DNA of 64,000 bases from Bacteroidota bacterium (GTDB lineage Bacteria; Bacteroidota; Bacteroidia; Flavobacteriales; Schleiferiaceae), in the NCBI GenBank assembly GCA_024742495.1, contig JANSYJ010000003.1:124001-188000 (forward strand). The letters run 5' to 3'. The notes below the pieces were generated by a model. It saw only the letters and a program-made list of their open reading frames with translations. It was not told the origin of the DNA and did no database searches. The position numbers and the translations under genes were made by a program. Below, in pieces: positions 16,641 to 25,869 of this stretch. Within the stretch, counting starts at the first letter, position 1. Every line of letters begins with the position of its first letter.

Positions 16641-17606
16641 ATGCTGGAAGCAAACATTTTTTTAGCCTACCGAGGACCAAATGAAAGCTTGAGATATTAT
16701 GAAGAGGATAGCAGCTCAAACGCTATCTTCCATTTTGTGGATTTTAATAGCAAACAGCCGCTTAAGGTTGCCATGCGCGAAACAGCAAAGCCCGATGCAT
16801 TTCAATTCCACCAAGGTGTTGCGCAAAGTCCAATAGCTAAAGAGCAGCAAATAAAGCTTTTAGCTCAAACTATTGAAGCCCTTAAAAAAGGCTTTGGTGA
16901 GAAAGTCGTGATTTCACGATTCAGAGTGGAACAATCATCTAAATCAATTTGGGAAATTTTACGGGACCTAGACCATCAATATCCCGATGCCTGTGTTTAT
17001 TGTTTTTCCCATCCCAAACTTGGAACTTGGTTCGGTGCTAGTCCTGAGAATTTGATGCGCCTAAGTGAAGGTTTTTTACAGATTGATAGCTTAGCCGGCA
17101 CAAGAACCTGGGAAGAACGAGGAACTTTCACGGAAAAGGAGGAACATGAACAAGGCTTAGTTACCGAGGAAATTTTAGGCCTTTTGCAAGAACAAGAGGG
17201 AGTACTGTCGGTAAGGGCGCAGAATAGAAGTATCAAGAAGGCTGGAACATTGGCACATTTGTACACCTTAATCGAAGCTAGGCTTGATGATGGCTTCCCT
17301 CTCACGGAACTACTTTATAAATTGCATCCTACACCCGCGGTTGGTGGAAGACCCAAAGAATGGGCACAGCAATGGATAAGTGAAAAGGAATTATATAATC
17401 GACGCTATTATTCGGGGTATTTTGGTTGGTCCAATGATTCAGAAGCAACTGCCCAATTTTGGGTAAACTTGCGTTGCGCTGAGCTGTTAGCTAAATCGAA
17501 TTTTGCCCTTTACCTTGGCGGCGGAATTACTTCTAAAAGCGTCGCCATCGACGAATGGGATGAAACGGAGGCCAAAGCTCAAACAATTCTCAAGGTCTTG
17601 GATTAA
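16641..17606 (+). CDS. menF: isochorismate synthase
   Basis: Converts chorismate to isochorismate, the first committed step of classical menaquinone synthesis. With the start at 16641 it has 321 residues. The chorismate-binding fold is shown by SLAGTRTWEE, the LHPTPAVGGRPKEWA segment, RRYYSGYFG and the C-terminal GGGITSKSVAIDEWDETEAKAQ segment, where Glu residues bind magnesium. A reading frame from a TTG at 16596 overlaps menI and is less likely. It is followed by menD after 6 nt. Confidence 0.93.
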   Translation: MLEANIFLAYRGPNESLRYYEEDSSSNAIFHFVDFNSKQPLKVAMRETAKPDAFQFHQGVAQSPIAKEQQIKLLAQTIEALKKGFGEKVVISRFRVEQSSKSIWEILRDLDHQYPDACVYCFSHPKLGTWFGASPENLMRLSEGFLQIDSLAGTRTWEERGTFTEKEEHEQGLVTEEILGLLQEQEGVLSVRAQNRSIKKAGTLAHLYTLIEARLDDGFPLTELLYKLHPTPAVGGRPKEWAQQWISEKELYNRRYYSGYFGWSNDSEATAQFWVNLRCAELLAKSNFALYLGGGITSKSVAIDEWDETEAKAQTILKVLD

Positions 17607-17612
17607 GATAAT

Positions 17613-19289
17613 ATGCTAAAAACTTCATCGCTTTATAACGCTCGTTTATTAGCCCGAATTTTAAAGGAGCATGGCTGCCAGCATCTTGTGGTGGCTCCAG
17701 GAAGCAGAAATGCTCCTCTTATTAAAGCCTGTACGGCGGAGGGCTTTGAAACCTATTCTATTCCCGATGAAAGAGCAGCCGCCTTTACCGCCTTGGGAAT
17801 GGCCCTTGAAAATGGAAAACCAGCGGCAGTAATTTGCACCAGTGGCTCTGCCGCCGCCAATTTTTTACCAGCTGTTACCGAGGCTTTTTACCAAAAGGTT
17901 CCCTTGGTGGTTATAAGCGCAGATAGACCAAAGGAATGGATAGGCCAGGGCGCCGGGCAAACTATTCAACAAGAGGGATTATACGGTAAGCATATTTTAG
18001 GTGAAGCGAATTTAATTCGCGAACCAAAAGATGATTTGGCCAAGCAATATAATTTAAGGATTAGTCAAGAGGCTTTGTTGAAACTTCACAAGGGTCCCGT
18101 TCACATAAACGTGCCTTTTGATGAACCGCTTTACGGCGATTTCAATTCGGAGGGCGAAGAATTTCGAATTATTCGGCGGCCAGCAACGGAACGCCATTTA
18201 AATGATGAGGACTTTGAAGAACTAAAGTCAAGATTTGAAAAAGCAAAGCGCCCGATGATATTAGTTGGGCAAATGCGACCCGATCCGGCGCTGCAAAAGG
18301 CTTTATCGGAGCTTATGGAACGGCGACCATATCTGCTCTTAAGTGAAACCATATCCAATTTAAATCACATTGCTGGCATCCATTCCATCGATCGTATGGT
18401 GAATACACTAAAGGAGGAAGAAGCAAAATTGCTGGAACCCGATTTATTGATTAGTCTTGGTGGAGAAGTAGTAAGTAAAATGGTGAAGAACTATCTGCGC
18501 CAAGCAAAAGGTTTTGAGCATTGGCACTTTACAGAGGATGAGATATTTAAAGATACCTTTCACAAGCTGAGTTTAAATTTAGATTGCCAGGCAGCATGGT
18601 TCTTTACCAAGCTCAGCCAAAGCATAGAAGGCAACACCAACGATTGGCTTAAGCAAGTATTAAACTTGGAAAGTAGAAGGGCGGAGGCTCATCAGAAATT
18701 TATTGAGGATTGCCCTTTTAGTGATTTAAAGGCCTACGATTATATACTAAAGCATATACCAAAAGATAGCGTCTTACATTGTGCCAATAGCGCTGGCATA
18801 CGTTATGCCCAATTGTTTGATCAAGATGCGGGCATTCGCCATTACGCTAATAGAGGCACAAGCGGCATTGATGGCAGCACATCTACCGCGATAGGTCATG
18901 CCACGGTGAGTAAATCTCCGGTTAGTTTAATAAGCGGTGATATTGCTTTTCAATACGATAATGCTGCATTTTGGAACGACCGGCTGCCTGCGAATTTAAA
19001 GTTGATTATAATTAATAATCAAGGTGGTAATATCTTCCGAATTATAAAAGGGCCCGATCAGGTGCAGGAGTTTGAAAGGTTTCAGGAAACGCAACATCAT
19101 CTTGATTTATCGGCCATAGCAAAGTTATATGGCATAAATTACCGCTCGGTAGATAATGAGCAAGCTTTGAAAGATGTCATTGCTGGATTTTTTGACCAAG
19201 CAGGATTAGAGATATTAGAAATTAAAACCCCACGGAAGAAAAGCCCGGAAGTACTGAAGGCCTATTTTTCGTATCTGAAAGAATATTAA
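17613..19289 (+). CDS. menD: SEPHCHC synthase (MenD)
   Basis: Thiamine-diphosphate enzyme that joins isochorismate and 2-oxoglutarate to give SEPHCHC. The 558-residue length is typical. The N-terminal pyrimidine-binding domain has VVAPGSRNAPL and the activating glutamate in IPDERAAAF. The Pro-Phe-Asp-Glu-Pro segment marks the end of that domain. The C-terminal domain has GDIAFQYDN and IIINNQGGNIF, the metal and diphosphate motif. It is tightly spaced after menF, and its stop abuts the start of the first PH-domain gene with no gap. Confidence 0.96.
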   Translation: MLKTSSLYNARLLARILKEHGCQHLVVAPGSRNAPLIKACTAEGFETYSIPDERAAAFTALGMALENGKPAAVICTSGSAAANFLPAVTEAFYQKVPLVVISADRPKEWIGQGAGQTIQQEGLYGKHILGEANLIREPKDDLAKQYNLRISQEALLKLHKGPVHINVPFDEPLYGDFNSEGEEFRIIRRPATERHLNDEDFEELKSRFEKAKRPMILVGQMRPDPALQKALSELMERRPYLLLSETISNLNHIAGIHSIDRMVNTLKEEEAKLLEPDLLISLGGEVVSKMVKNYLRQAKGFEHWHFTEDEIFKDTFHKLSLNLDCQAAWFFTKLSQSIEGNTNDWLKQVLNLESRRAEAHQKFIEDCPFSDLKAYDYILKHIPKDSVLHCANSAGIRYAQLFDQDAGIRHYANRGTSGIDGSTSTAIGHATVSKSPVSLISGDIAFQYDNAAFWNDRLPANLKLIIINNQGGNIFRIIKGPDQVQEFERFQETQHHLDLSAIAKLYGINYRSVDNEQALKDVIAGFFDQAGLEILEIKTPRKKSPEVLKAYFSYLKEY

Positions 19290-19793
19290 ATGCTATTGCA
19301 AAACTTAAATGTTGATGTCGAAGAGCTTCCTCGATTGGAAGAACGCGATTTTACTTTATTGGAGCGCGACTACTTGTATTACCGAATTACCGGTAAAGTT
19401 TTATTTCTCCTGGCCCTTAGCGGTATAGGCGCCAGCATTAGCTTATTTGGTAAGCTGTACTTCGGCTATTGGCTCTATCCTATCTTAGGATTGTTAGCTC
19501 TAATATTACTACTCGAATTGGTCGGTTTTAAACATCGAGGCTATTCCATTCGTGATAAAGATGTTTCTTTTCGTAGTGGCTGGCTTTTCCATAGAATGAC
19601 CACGGTGCCCTTAAATCGAGTTCAACATTGCGAGTTTAATCAGGGCATTTTAGGAAGACTTTTCGACTTAGCTACGGTAAAGGTCTTTACTGCCGGTGGA
19701 ACTTCGAGTGATTTAGATATTCGAGGATTGCGAAAAAAGGATGCCATTAAGGTGCGCGATTATATCACGAAGTTGAGCGCTCTCTATGAATAA
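19290..19793 (+). CDS. bacterial PH-domain membrane protein, YdbS-like
   Basis: A 167-residue protein with two membrane segments (about 30-50 and 56-76) followed by one bPH2 (bacterial pleckstrin-homology) domain. The domain is recognised by the RGYSIRDKDVSFRSGWLF start, the TTVPLNRVQHCEF strand and the FTAGG...IRGL ending. This is the short partner of the YdbS/YdbT pair. The pair's role is not established; in Bacillus it is linked to resistance to certain bacteriocins. Start abuts the menD stop, and the end overlaps the next gene by 8 nt, so all are likely co-translated. Confidence 0.85.
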   Translation: MLLQNLNVDVEELPRLEERDFTLLERDYLYYRITGKVLFLLALSGIGASISLFGKLYFGYWLYPILGLLALILLLELVGFKHRGYSIRDKDVSFRSGWLFHRMTTVPLNRVQHCEFNQGILGRLFDLATVKVFTAGGTSSDLDIRGLRKKDAIKVRDYITKLSALYE

Positions 19794-21285
19794 GCTCGCC
19801 CTGCATGAGCCCCAAAGGCAAGCCCCCCTTGGTGTGGCCATCATGTTCTTTCAAAACCTGCGAAGAGCCATCAACTTCGTCTTGGCGGTTTTGGTGGTTA
19901 ACCTTGGCAACGATTTCGAAATCCTTGGCATGGGATTCAAAGGTTGGGGAATCATTTTAAGTATCTTTTTTCTCATTTACAGTTTCCTGCAGTATCGAAA
20001 GTTTTACTTCTATGTTAGTGGCGACAATTTTGTGATTGAGAAGGGAGTATTACGACAAGATAAAATCAACGTTCCTTTTGCTCGAATTCAAACCGTAAAT
20101 ACCAAGCAAAATATTATTCAAAGGGCTTTAAAGCTGGTAGGCCTTAAAATTGATACGGCGGGAAGTATCGCTCAAGAAATTCAAATTCCCGCTTTATCTA
20201 AGACTTATGCGGGGGAGCTGCGTAGTTTTTTAATGCAGAAACGCTATGAGCACCAGGAGGAAAATGAAGAAGAAGTAGAGGAAGTAGATCGAACAGAGGA
20301 GCATAAGGAGCCATTACTAAAATTGAGTGTTGGTGACCTATTTAAGGTAGGCTTTACCCAAAACCATTTGCGGTCAGGTCTATTGCTTTTCGCCATTGTG
20401 AATGGCTATATCTGGCAATTTGAAGATTATCTAATTAAACCCTTTGAGCCCTATTTAGAAGAAACGGCGAAAAACCTCCTAACAACTTGGGTGCTGTTGC
20501 TGCCATTTGCCATAGCGGTATTTATTGTACTGTCGGTTATATCAAGTTTAGTGACGACCATTTTAAGGTATTATGGCTTTAGTTTTTATCTAACCAAGGC
20601 CGGTTTAGAGATTGAGTCGGGTTTATTTAACCGCAATAGCTACAATGTTCCATTTGAGAAGATCCAGTATTTCAAATGGGAATCCAACCCCCTACGAAGG
20701 ATAATTGGCTATCGAACTTTAAAGGTTAAGCAGGCAGGAAATCAGGCGGTAAACGAGCGGAAGTTGATTGGAATTCCTGGTTTAAAATCAAGGGCACTAT
20801 TAAGGGTTATTCAAAGCCAGTATCCAAATCGTAAGGGATCCACTTATACTTACTTTGCGCCTCATCGGCTGATGTTCATTCAAAGATTCATATGGTTGGG
20901 ATTAATTCCTAGTTTGGGCTTTGCAGCCGTGTTTTACTTCAATCAACTTGATTACCTATTCTACCTTCCCTTACCGGTATTTCTATTGATTATCGGCTTC
21001 TTAACTTATCGCTATTGGCGAAGCATAGTTTTAAGGGTTAATGCTAATTTCATTGAAATTAGACGCGGTTATGTGTTTCCTAAACGTATAGTTATTCCCA
21101 ATTATAAGCTTCAGAATATTAGTCAAAGTCAAAGTTTTCTTCAAGCTTTCCGTGGACTTCGAACTTTGCATTTACATACTGCGGCTGGTAGTTTAAGAGT
21201 ATCACACTTGCCAAAAAAGGCCATTTCAGAATTGCACGATTACCTCTGTTATTGTATTGAGTCCAGTAATGAAAAGTGGATGTAA
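19786..21285 (+). CDS. bacterial PH-domain membrane protein, YdbT-like
   Basis: A 499-residue partner of the preceding protein. It carries three bPH2 domains, each following one or two membrane helices: near residues 80-150 (FYVSGDNFVIEKGVLRQD), 255-340 (FYLTKAGLEIESGLFNR) and 405-490 (LRVNANFIEIRRGYVFPK). An acidic glutamate-rich linker lies at about 155-180. The arrangement matches YdbT. Its location inside the menaquinone cluster, between menD and menA, is a frequent position for menB in related clusters, so a link to membrane or quinone homeostasis is possible but only inferred. Confidence 0.85.
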   Translation: MNKLALHEPQRQAPLGVAIMFFQNLRRAINFVLAVLVVNLGNDFEILGMGFKGWGIILSIFFLIYSFLQYRKFYFYVSGDNFVIEKGVLRQDKINVPFARIQTVNTKQNIIQRALKLVGLKIDTAGSIAQEIQIPALSKTYAGELRSFLMQKRYEHQEENEEEVEEVDRTEEHKEPLLKLSVGDLFKVGFTQNHLRSGLLLFAIVNGYIWQFEDYLIKPFEPYLEETAKNLLTTWVLLLPFAIAVFIVLSVISSLVTTILRYYGFSFYLTKAGLEIESGLFNRNSYNVPFEKIQYFKWESNPLRRIIGYRTLKVKQAGNQAVNERKLIGIPGLKSRALLRVIQSQYPNRKGSTYTYFAPHRLMFIQRFIWLGLIPSLGFAAVFYFNQLDYLFYLPLPVFLLIIGFLTYRYWRSIVLRVNANFIEIRRGYVFPKRIVIPNYKLQNISQSQSFLQAFRGLRTLHLHTAAGSLRVSHLPKKAISELHDYLCYCIESSNEKWM

Positions 21286-21295
21286 AAGGGAAGAT

Positions 21296-21303
21296 TATAT
21301 TTG
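21296..21303 (+). promoter_or_regulatory. TAnnTTTG -7 box for menA
   Basis: TATATTTG, 16 nt before the menA ATG. It suggests menA-menC can be transcribed independently of the upstream men genes. Confidence 0.6.
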
Positions 21304-21319
21304 CCAGTCAATTTAGAGG

Positions 21320-22216
21320 ATGGGTATTAAGGTATGGATACAGGCTGCTAGGTTAAGAACCTTGCCACTAGCCTTTGCAAGTATAATATTAGGCAACTTT
21401 TTAGCTTATAGTAAAGGCCATTTCGATATTTGGGTTTTTTCTTTGGCCCTACTAACAACCTTATGCTATCAAATACTTTCAAATTACGCCAATGACTATG
21501 GCGATGGAGTTAAGGGAACTGATGCCAATAGAGTAGGCGAGGCAAGGGCTACCGCATCAGGTTTAATTCCAGTTACTACAATGAAAAGAGCGGTGATTAT
21601 TTTCACCCTTTTGTCCATACTTTCCGGTACCTTATTAAGTATTTATGCCTGCCGAAAGCTCGGTTGGGAATATCAATTGGGCTTCAGCCTATTGGGTTTG
21701 TTTGCGACCTGGGCGGCAATTAATTATACCATGGGAGATAAGGCCTATGGCTATGCGGGCTTAGGTGACTTATTTGTTTTAATTTTCTTCGGATTCGTTG
21801 GAGTAGGGGGGTCCTACTACATTCAAACGGGACAATGGACCTATGATATATTATTACCAGCAAGTAGTTTGGGCCTAATGGCAATTGCCGTTTTAAACCT
21901 AAATAATATGCGGGATAGAGAGGGAGATGCCAAAAGTGGCAAGCGCACTTTAGCTTTGCGATTGGGTGAAAAAGGAGCTAAGGCTTATCATGCTTTCCTA
22001 TTAATTATTGCCTTCGACGCGAGCTTTCTGTACAATAGATTAAATCCATCGAGTTTTTGGCAAAACTTGTACTTTTTGACGGTACCTTTATTGATCTTAA
22101 ATTTGTTAAAAGTTCTTAAAGCAAATCGCCCTCAGGATTATGAACCTTTGTTGAAACAAATGGCGATAACTTCGCTTTTGTTTGCCCTATTATTTGGGCT
22201 TGGAAAAATTATATGA
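21320..22216 (+). CDS. menA: 1,4-dihydroxy-2-naphthoate polyprenyltransferase
   Basis: Integral membrane prenyltransferase that attaches the isoprenoid tail to DHNA, giving demethylmenaquinone. The 298-residue UbiA-type fold has about eight hydrophobic segments. The first aspartate motif is NYANDYGDGVKGTD (about 56-69), and the second lies in NNMRDREGDAKSGKRTLA (about 194-211). It starts 34 nt after the YdbT-like gene, with its own promoter box, and overlaps menC by 4 nt (ATGA). Confidence 0.94.
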   Translation: MGIKVWIQAARLRTLPLAFASIILGNFLAYSKGHFDIWVFSLALLTTLCYQILSNYANDYGDGVKGTDANRVGEARATASGLIPVTTMKRAVIIFTLLSILSGTLLSIYACRKLGWEYQLGFSLLGLFATWAAINYTMGDKAYGYAGLGDLFVLIFFGFVGVGGSYYIQTGQWTYDILLPASSLGLMAIAVLNLNNMRDREGDAKSGKRTLALRLGEKGAKAYHAFLLIIAFDASFLYNRLNPSSFWQNLYFLTVPLLILNLLKVLKANRPQDYEPLLKQMAITSLLFALLFGLGKII

Positions 22217-23259
22217 GCCTTCGCTGGACAAAATATACACTTCAATTTAAACAAGCAGCAGGAACCTCTCGTGGCGTGCTAAAAACTAAGGATTCCTATT
22301 TCCTTAAACTCGAGCATGAAGGGAATTTTGGTATTGGGGAATGCGGTTTATTAAGAGGGCTTAGCGCCGATGACAGACCGAACTACGAAGAGCGCTTAGA
22401 GCAAATAGCCAAGGCAATTGAGGAAGGGGAAGATCCAATTGAAATTGTAGCTACTCTTGATGAATGGCCGAGCATTCAGGCCGGATTAGAGATGGCCATA
22501 CTCGACCTAAAGAGTAAGAATCACATTCTTTATCCCAGCGATTTTACCGATGGCGAGGGAAGACAACCCATAAATGGCTTAATATGGATGGGGGATTTAG
22601 ACTTTATGCAAAGTCAGCTAGAGGAAAGGATAAAGCAGGGCTTCTTGGTTATTAAAATGAAAATAGGTGCCTTAGATATTGAAAAGGAATTAGAGGTATT
22701 AGCCAATATCAGATCTCAATTTGGCCCCCATGAAATTCAACTTAGAGTTGATGCCAATGGCGCTTTTGATGCAGAAAATGTTCTACCAATTTTGGATCGA
22801 TTGGATAAGCTGCGAATTCATTCCATTGAACAACCCATAAAAGCCGGCCAGTGGAATGCCATGGCTAAGCTTTGCCAGCAATCGCCAATTCCTATTGCTT
22901 TGGATGAAGAGTTAATAGGTCTTTATTCAGAAAAGGATAAAATCGCCCTTCTGGATAACTTAAAGCCTCGCTATATAATTTTGAAGCCTAGTTTTTTAGG
23001 AGGATTTAAAAAGTCCGAAGAATGGGTCGATTGGGCCGAAGAACGAAATATTGGCTGGTGGGTAACTTCTGCCTTAGAATCTAACTTCGGTTTAAGCGCA
23101 ATCGCCCAATGGAATTATAACCTATTTGGTCATCTGGCCTCAGGATTAGGAACGGGATCTTTATACAGCAATAATTTTCAAAGCCCCTTGCATACCGTAA
23201 GGGGGACCATCGCTTATGATCCAAGGGCAAAATGGGATTTAGATACTTTAGACTTTTAG
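22213..23259 (+). CDS. menC: o-succinylbenzoate synthase
   Basis: Enolase-superfamily enzyme that dehydrates SHCHC to o-succinylbenzoate. The 348 residues form a capping domain followed by a barrel. The catalytic lysine pair is in VIKMKIGA (about 147-151). Metal ligands are in LRVDANGAF, the SIEQP strand and the ALDEEL strand, with the second catalytic lysine in ILKPSFLGG. Members can also act as dipeptide epimerases, but the men context favours MenC. It overlaps menA and is followed by a hairpin at 23274-23299. Confidence 0.93.
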   Translation: MSLRWTKYTLQFKQAAGTSRGVLKTKDSYFLKLEHEGNFGIGECGLLRGLSADDRPNYEERLEQIAKAIEEGEDPIEIVATLDEWPSIQAGLEMAILDLKSKNHILYPSDFTDGEGRQPINGLIWMGDLDFMQSQLEERIKQGFLVIKMKIGALDIEKELEVLANIRSQFGPHEIQLRVDANGAFDAENVLPILDRLDKLRIHSIEQPIKAGQWNAMAKLCQQSPIPIALDEELIGLYSEKDKIALLDNLKPRYIILKPSFLGGFKKSEEWVDWAEERNIGWWVTSALESNFGLSAIAQWNYNLFGHLASGLGTGSLYSNNFQSPLHTVRGTIAYDPRAKWDLDTLDF

Positions 23260-23273
23260 TTATAGAAAAAGGA

Positions 23274-23299
23274 AAAGCGCCGCAGGGTAACGGCGCTTT
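23274..23299. terminator. hairpin between menC and menE
   Basis: A 9-bp perfect stem AAAGCGCCG / CGGCGCTTT with an 8-nt loop, 15 nt past the menC stop. On the plus strand the following run is short (TTTCTAACT); on the minus strand it is more U-rich. It may be a partial terminator or an mRNA-processing hairpin that reduces menE expression. Confidence 0.6.
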
Positions 23300-23322
23300 C
23301 TAACTAAACAGGGTACTAATGG

Positions 23323-24420
23323 TTGTTAAACCAATCTATAAGGAACTGTATAGAAGAAACGGCGAGGCTTGGTTTCCGGTTGGGTAGTAGCACTAAAAAA
23401 ATTAAATTAAGTATTAAGTCCTTGAAAGTCAGTTCGAAAAAATTTGCTTCTAATTCATTTTATCAGCGCTTAGAACAAATCTGGCAGTGGTACCAATCTT
23501 CGAATGACTATCTAGAGGTATCAACTTCTGGAACCACTGGTCCTCCGAAAGTGATTGGCTTAAAAAGATCGGAAATATTGGCCTCAGCGCGGCTTAGTAT
23601 TGATCACTTTGGTTTAAATAAGGATAGCAGGATATTGATTTGTCTTCCCCTCACAAAAATCGGAGGTATCATGTTGGCCATAAGAGCTTTTAAGGCTCGA
23701 GCCGATATCGTCCTTATTGAACCTCAGGTGGATCCTTTAAAGTTAATTGAAGAAGGCCAAGAGATTGATTTTGTGTCTTTAGCACCCAATCAGGCGGCAG
23801 CCTCTAAAGACCATTGGCATAAATGCAAGCAGATTTTAATTGGAGGAGGACCCATCAGCGCCAAGCTAGAAGGGGAAATAATGGTGCATAAAGGCAATAG
23901 TGAGTTTTGGCATAGCTATGCCAGTACCGAAACCCTATCGCATGTTGCCTTGCGAAGAATTGGTGAAACAACTTATAGCGCTTTGGCAGGGGTGGAGTTT
24001 AAGCTTTCAGAGCAGGATACCTTAGTTATTAATGCCACTAATTTGGGGATTAAAGATCTAGAAACGAACGATCTAGTTCAATTGATAGATAGTTGGACCT
24101 TTATTTGGATTGGTCGCAAGGATAATGTGGTATTGAGTGGTGGTTTAAAACTGTATCCAGAAACTATTGAAGCTAAAATCGAGTTCAACTTTCCATTCTT
24201 TTTAGCGGCTAGGGCCGATGATAGTTTAGGCCAAAAGTTAGTGATGGTCGTGGAAGAAGATCACTATGATTTAAATGAAATAAAGCAAAAGCTTAGTCAA
24301 CTTAGTGGTTTAGAACGACCAAAGGAATTAATAGTAGTAGCTCAGATTTCCTTTACAGAGGCCAAAAAGATTAAGCGCAAGGACAGTCAAGGAAAACAAC
24401 TTTACAGCATTAAGCTTTAA
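23323..24420 (+). CDS. menE: o-succinylbenzoate--CoA ligase, probable TTG start
   Basis: Acyl-adenylate-forming enzyme that activates o-succinylbenzoate with CoA. The P-loop STSGTTGPPK (about 67-76), the SYASTETLSHVA core motif, the WIGRKDNVVLSGG hinge and a C-terminal lysine (KKIKRKDSQGK) are present, so it appears active. At up to 365 residues it has the short form common in this phylum. No ATG precedes the conserved region: the frame opens at a TAA (23317), and the first possible starts are TTG at 23323 and TTG at 23380. An upstream hairpin separates it from menC. Confidence 0.88.
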   Translation: MLNQSIRNCIEETARLGFRLGSSTKKIKLSIKSLKVSSKKFASNSFYQRLEQIWQWYQSSNDYLEVSTSGTTGPPKVIGLKRSEILASARLSIDHFGLNKDSRILICLPLTKIGGIMLAIRAFKARADIVLIEPQVDPLKLIEEGQEIDFVSLAPNQAAASKDHWHKCKQILIGGGPISAKLEGEIMVHKGNSEFWHSYASTETLSHVALRRIGETTYSALAGVEFKLSEQDTLVINATNLGIKDLETNDLVQLIDSWTFIWIGRKDNVVLSGGLKLYPETIEAKIEFNFPFFLAARADDSLGQKLVMVVEEDHYDLNEIKQKLSQLSGLERPKELIVVAQISFTEAKKIKRKDSQGKQLYSIKL

Positions 24421-25327
24421 GTCCTTCTTTGGAAGGAGCCCTTCGCGACCAATAAGCGGCTAAGGAAAGTCCGCTGATAATATGCCAAATGCCCCACCAT
24501 GCGGCGACCATGGCCATTCCTCCTAAACCTTCAAAAAAGGTGAATATTAATACTAGCCCTAATCCGGAGTTCTGAATCCCAGTTTCTATGGCTAAAGTGC
24601 GTCGGTCGCGATGGGCCAAACCTGCTAAACTGGCCACCGAGTAGCCGGTAAGCAAGGCCAATAGGTTATGAAGAAATACGAGTCCGATTACCAAGTGAAT
24701 ATAATTCACGAAGAAGTTTAGATTTTTACTGAAAGCGATAACAACGAAAGCGATAAAAATCAAGATGGAACTATAGCGGAAGAAAGGCGCTACCTTTTTG
24801 GCTATTGTCGCTAGTTTAAATTGAACAATTAATCCGGTCACTAGCGGTAGAAATATAATAAGAACCACCACTTTAGTTACACTCCAGAAGTCCAATTCTA
24901 TGCTCGTTAATAGTTCCGCAGTGGGTTCGTATAAGGAGCCGTAAAGTTTAAAGTTTAGGGGTGTCATCAATAAACTCAAAAAGGTGGATACCGAGGTTAG
25001 TCCCACCGATAATGCGGCATTGGCATTGGCGAGGTGACTCATGAAATTAGAGATGTTTCCACCAGGGCATGCCGCCACCAAAATCATTCCTAGAGCTATA
25101 CTGGGATGAGGCTTTAATGCTAATATTAGGAGAAAGGTTAGCAAGGGAAGAACAACAAATTGCGAGAGTAGTCCAATAATAGCAGGACCGGGTTTTTGAA
25201 GCAAGTTCTTAAAGTCACTTACCTTTATTTCCAAGGCTATACCAAACATGATAATGGCCAAGCAAAGATTGAGCAGGAAAAGAGAATCCTTATCAAAATT
25301 GAGCCTTATGGCATCTATATTTTCCAT
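24410..25327 (-). CDS. bile acid:sodium symporter family (BASS) transporter
   Basis: A 305-residue membrane protein with nine to ten hydrophobic segments matching the SBF/BASS family. The conserved crossover motifs are CPGGNISNFMSHLANANAALS (about 90-110) and ETGIQNSGLGLVLIF (about 250-264), which form the sodium sites in studied members. The substrate cannot be assigned; bacterial members carry organic anions such as keto acids as well as bile acids. It is convergent with menE, with a 11-nt overlap of the ends, and no terminator was identified between them. Confidence 0.9.
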   Translation of the reverse strand: MENIDAIRLNFDKDSLFLLNLCLAIIMFGIALEIKVSDFKNLLQKPGPAIIGLLSQFVVLPLLTFLLILALKPHPSIALGMILVAACPGGNISNFMSHLANANAALSVGLTSVSTFLSLLMTPLNFKLYGSLYEPTAELLTSIELDFWSVTKVVVLIIFLPLVTGLIVQFKLATIAKKVAPFFRYSSILIFIAFVVIAFSKNLNFFVNYIHLVIGLVFLHNLLALLTGYSVASLAGLAHRDRRTLAIETGIQNSGLGLVLIFTFFEGLGGMAMVAAWWGIWHIISGLSLAAYWSRRAPSKEGLKA

Positions 25328-25377
25328 TCAATAGCATTCAAAGCTCCAAATTAGGCTTTGCAATTGAAAAGACAATT

Positions 25378-25869
25378 TTATGACTTTGCTATAATTCTAC
25401 TAATTTCATAGACCGCAGGGCAGTAGGCCACATTTTTCTCGGTCAACTTTAGGATTTGATGCATACCATTTCTATCGGTATGGGGATAATCGCGACAAGC
25501 TTTGGGCCGTGCCTCGTAAACGCTACAATAATTGTCATCACCTAAAAAAGGACAGGGTAGGGATTTCATTACCCAGTCGCCATCTTCATCCGTACGAACG
25601 TATTTATCCATGAAAGTGCCCACCTTTAAACGCAAATTTTTCGCGAGTCGATCAATATCGGCTTGTAATAATCTAGGGCCAGCAGTTTTACAGCAATTTC
25701 CGCAAGAAAGACAGTCTATTTTGGAGAAAGCCTCCTCATGTGCCTCGTGGAATTGCTGATCTAATTGTTTGGGCTTTTGTTTTCTTAAAGTCTCGAAAAT
25801 TCGTTTGGTTTCCTTTTTTTCGAGCTTAACTTTAGCCTTGAAGGCTTGAAGATCCAGTTTATTTTCCAC
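25378..25869 (-). CDS. YkgJ-family cysteine-cluster protein
   Basis: A 163-residue protein of the CxxCxxCC (YkgJ/UPF0153) family thought to bind zinc or an iron-sulfur cluster. Metal-ligand candidates are CLSCGNCC (from about 53), CPFLGDDNYCSVYEARPKAC and the late CP. A GTG at 25869 was chosen because it gives a natural start (MENKLDL) and an 11-nt overlap with the preceding gene; a TTG at 25884 is the alternative. It is the last gene of the 29190-25378 unit. Its link to polysaccharide synthesis is unclear. Confidence 0.85.
   Translation of the reverse strand: MENKLDLQAFKAKVKLEKKETKRIFETLRKQKPKQLDQQFHEAHEEAFSKIDCLSCGNCCKTAGPRLLQADIDRLAKNLRLKVGTFMDKYVRTDEDGDWVMKSLPCPFLGDDNYCSVYEARPKACRDYPHTDRNGMHQILKLTEKNVAYCPAVYEISRIIAKS

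Noticed and set aside
23319-23387. 22-codon frame starting with ATG before menE
   Set aside because: Too short to support as a gene; it is out of frame with MenE and could at most be a leader peptide.
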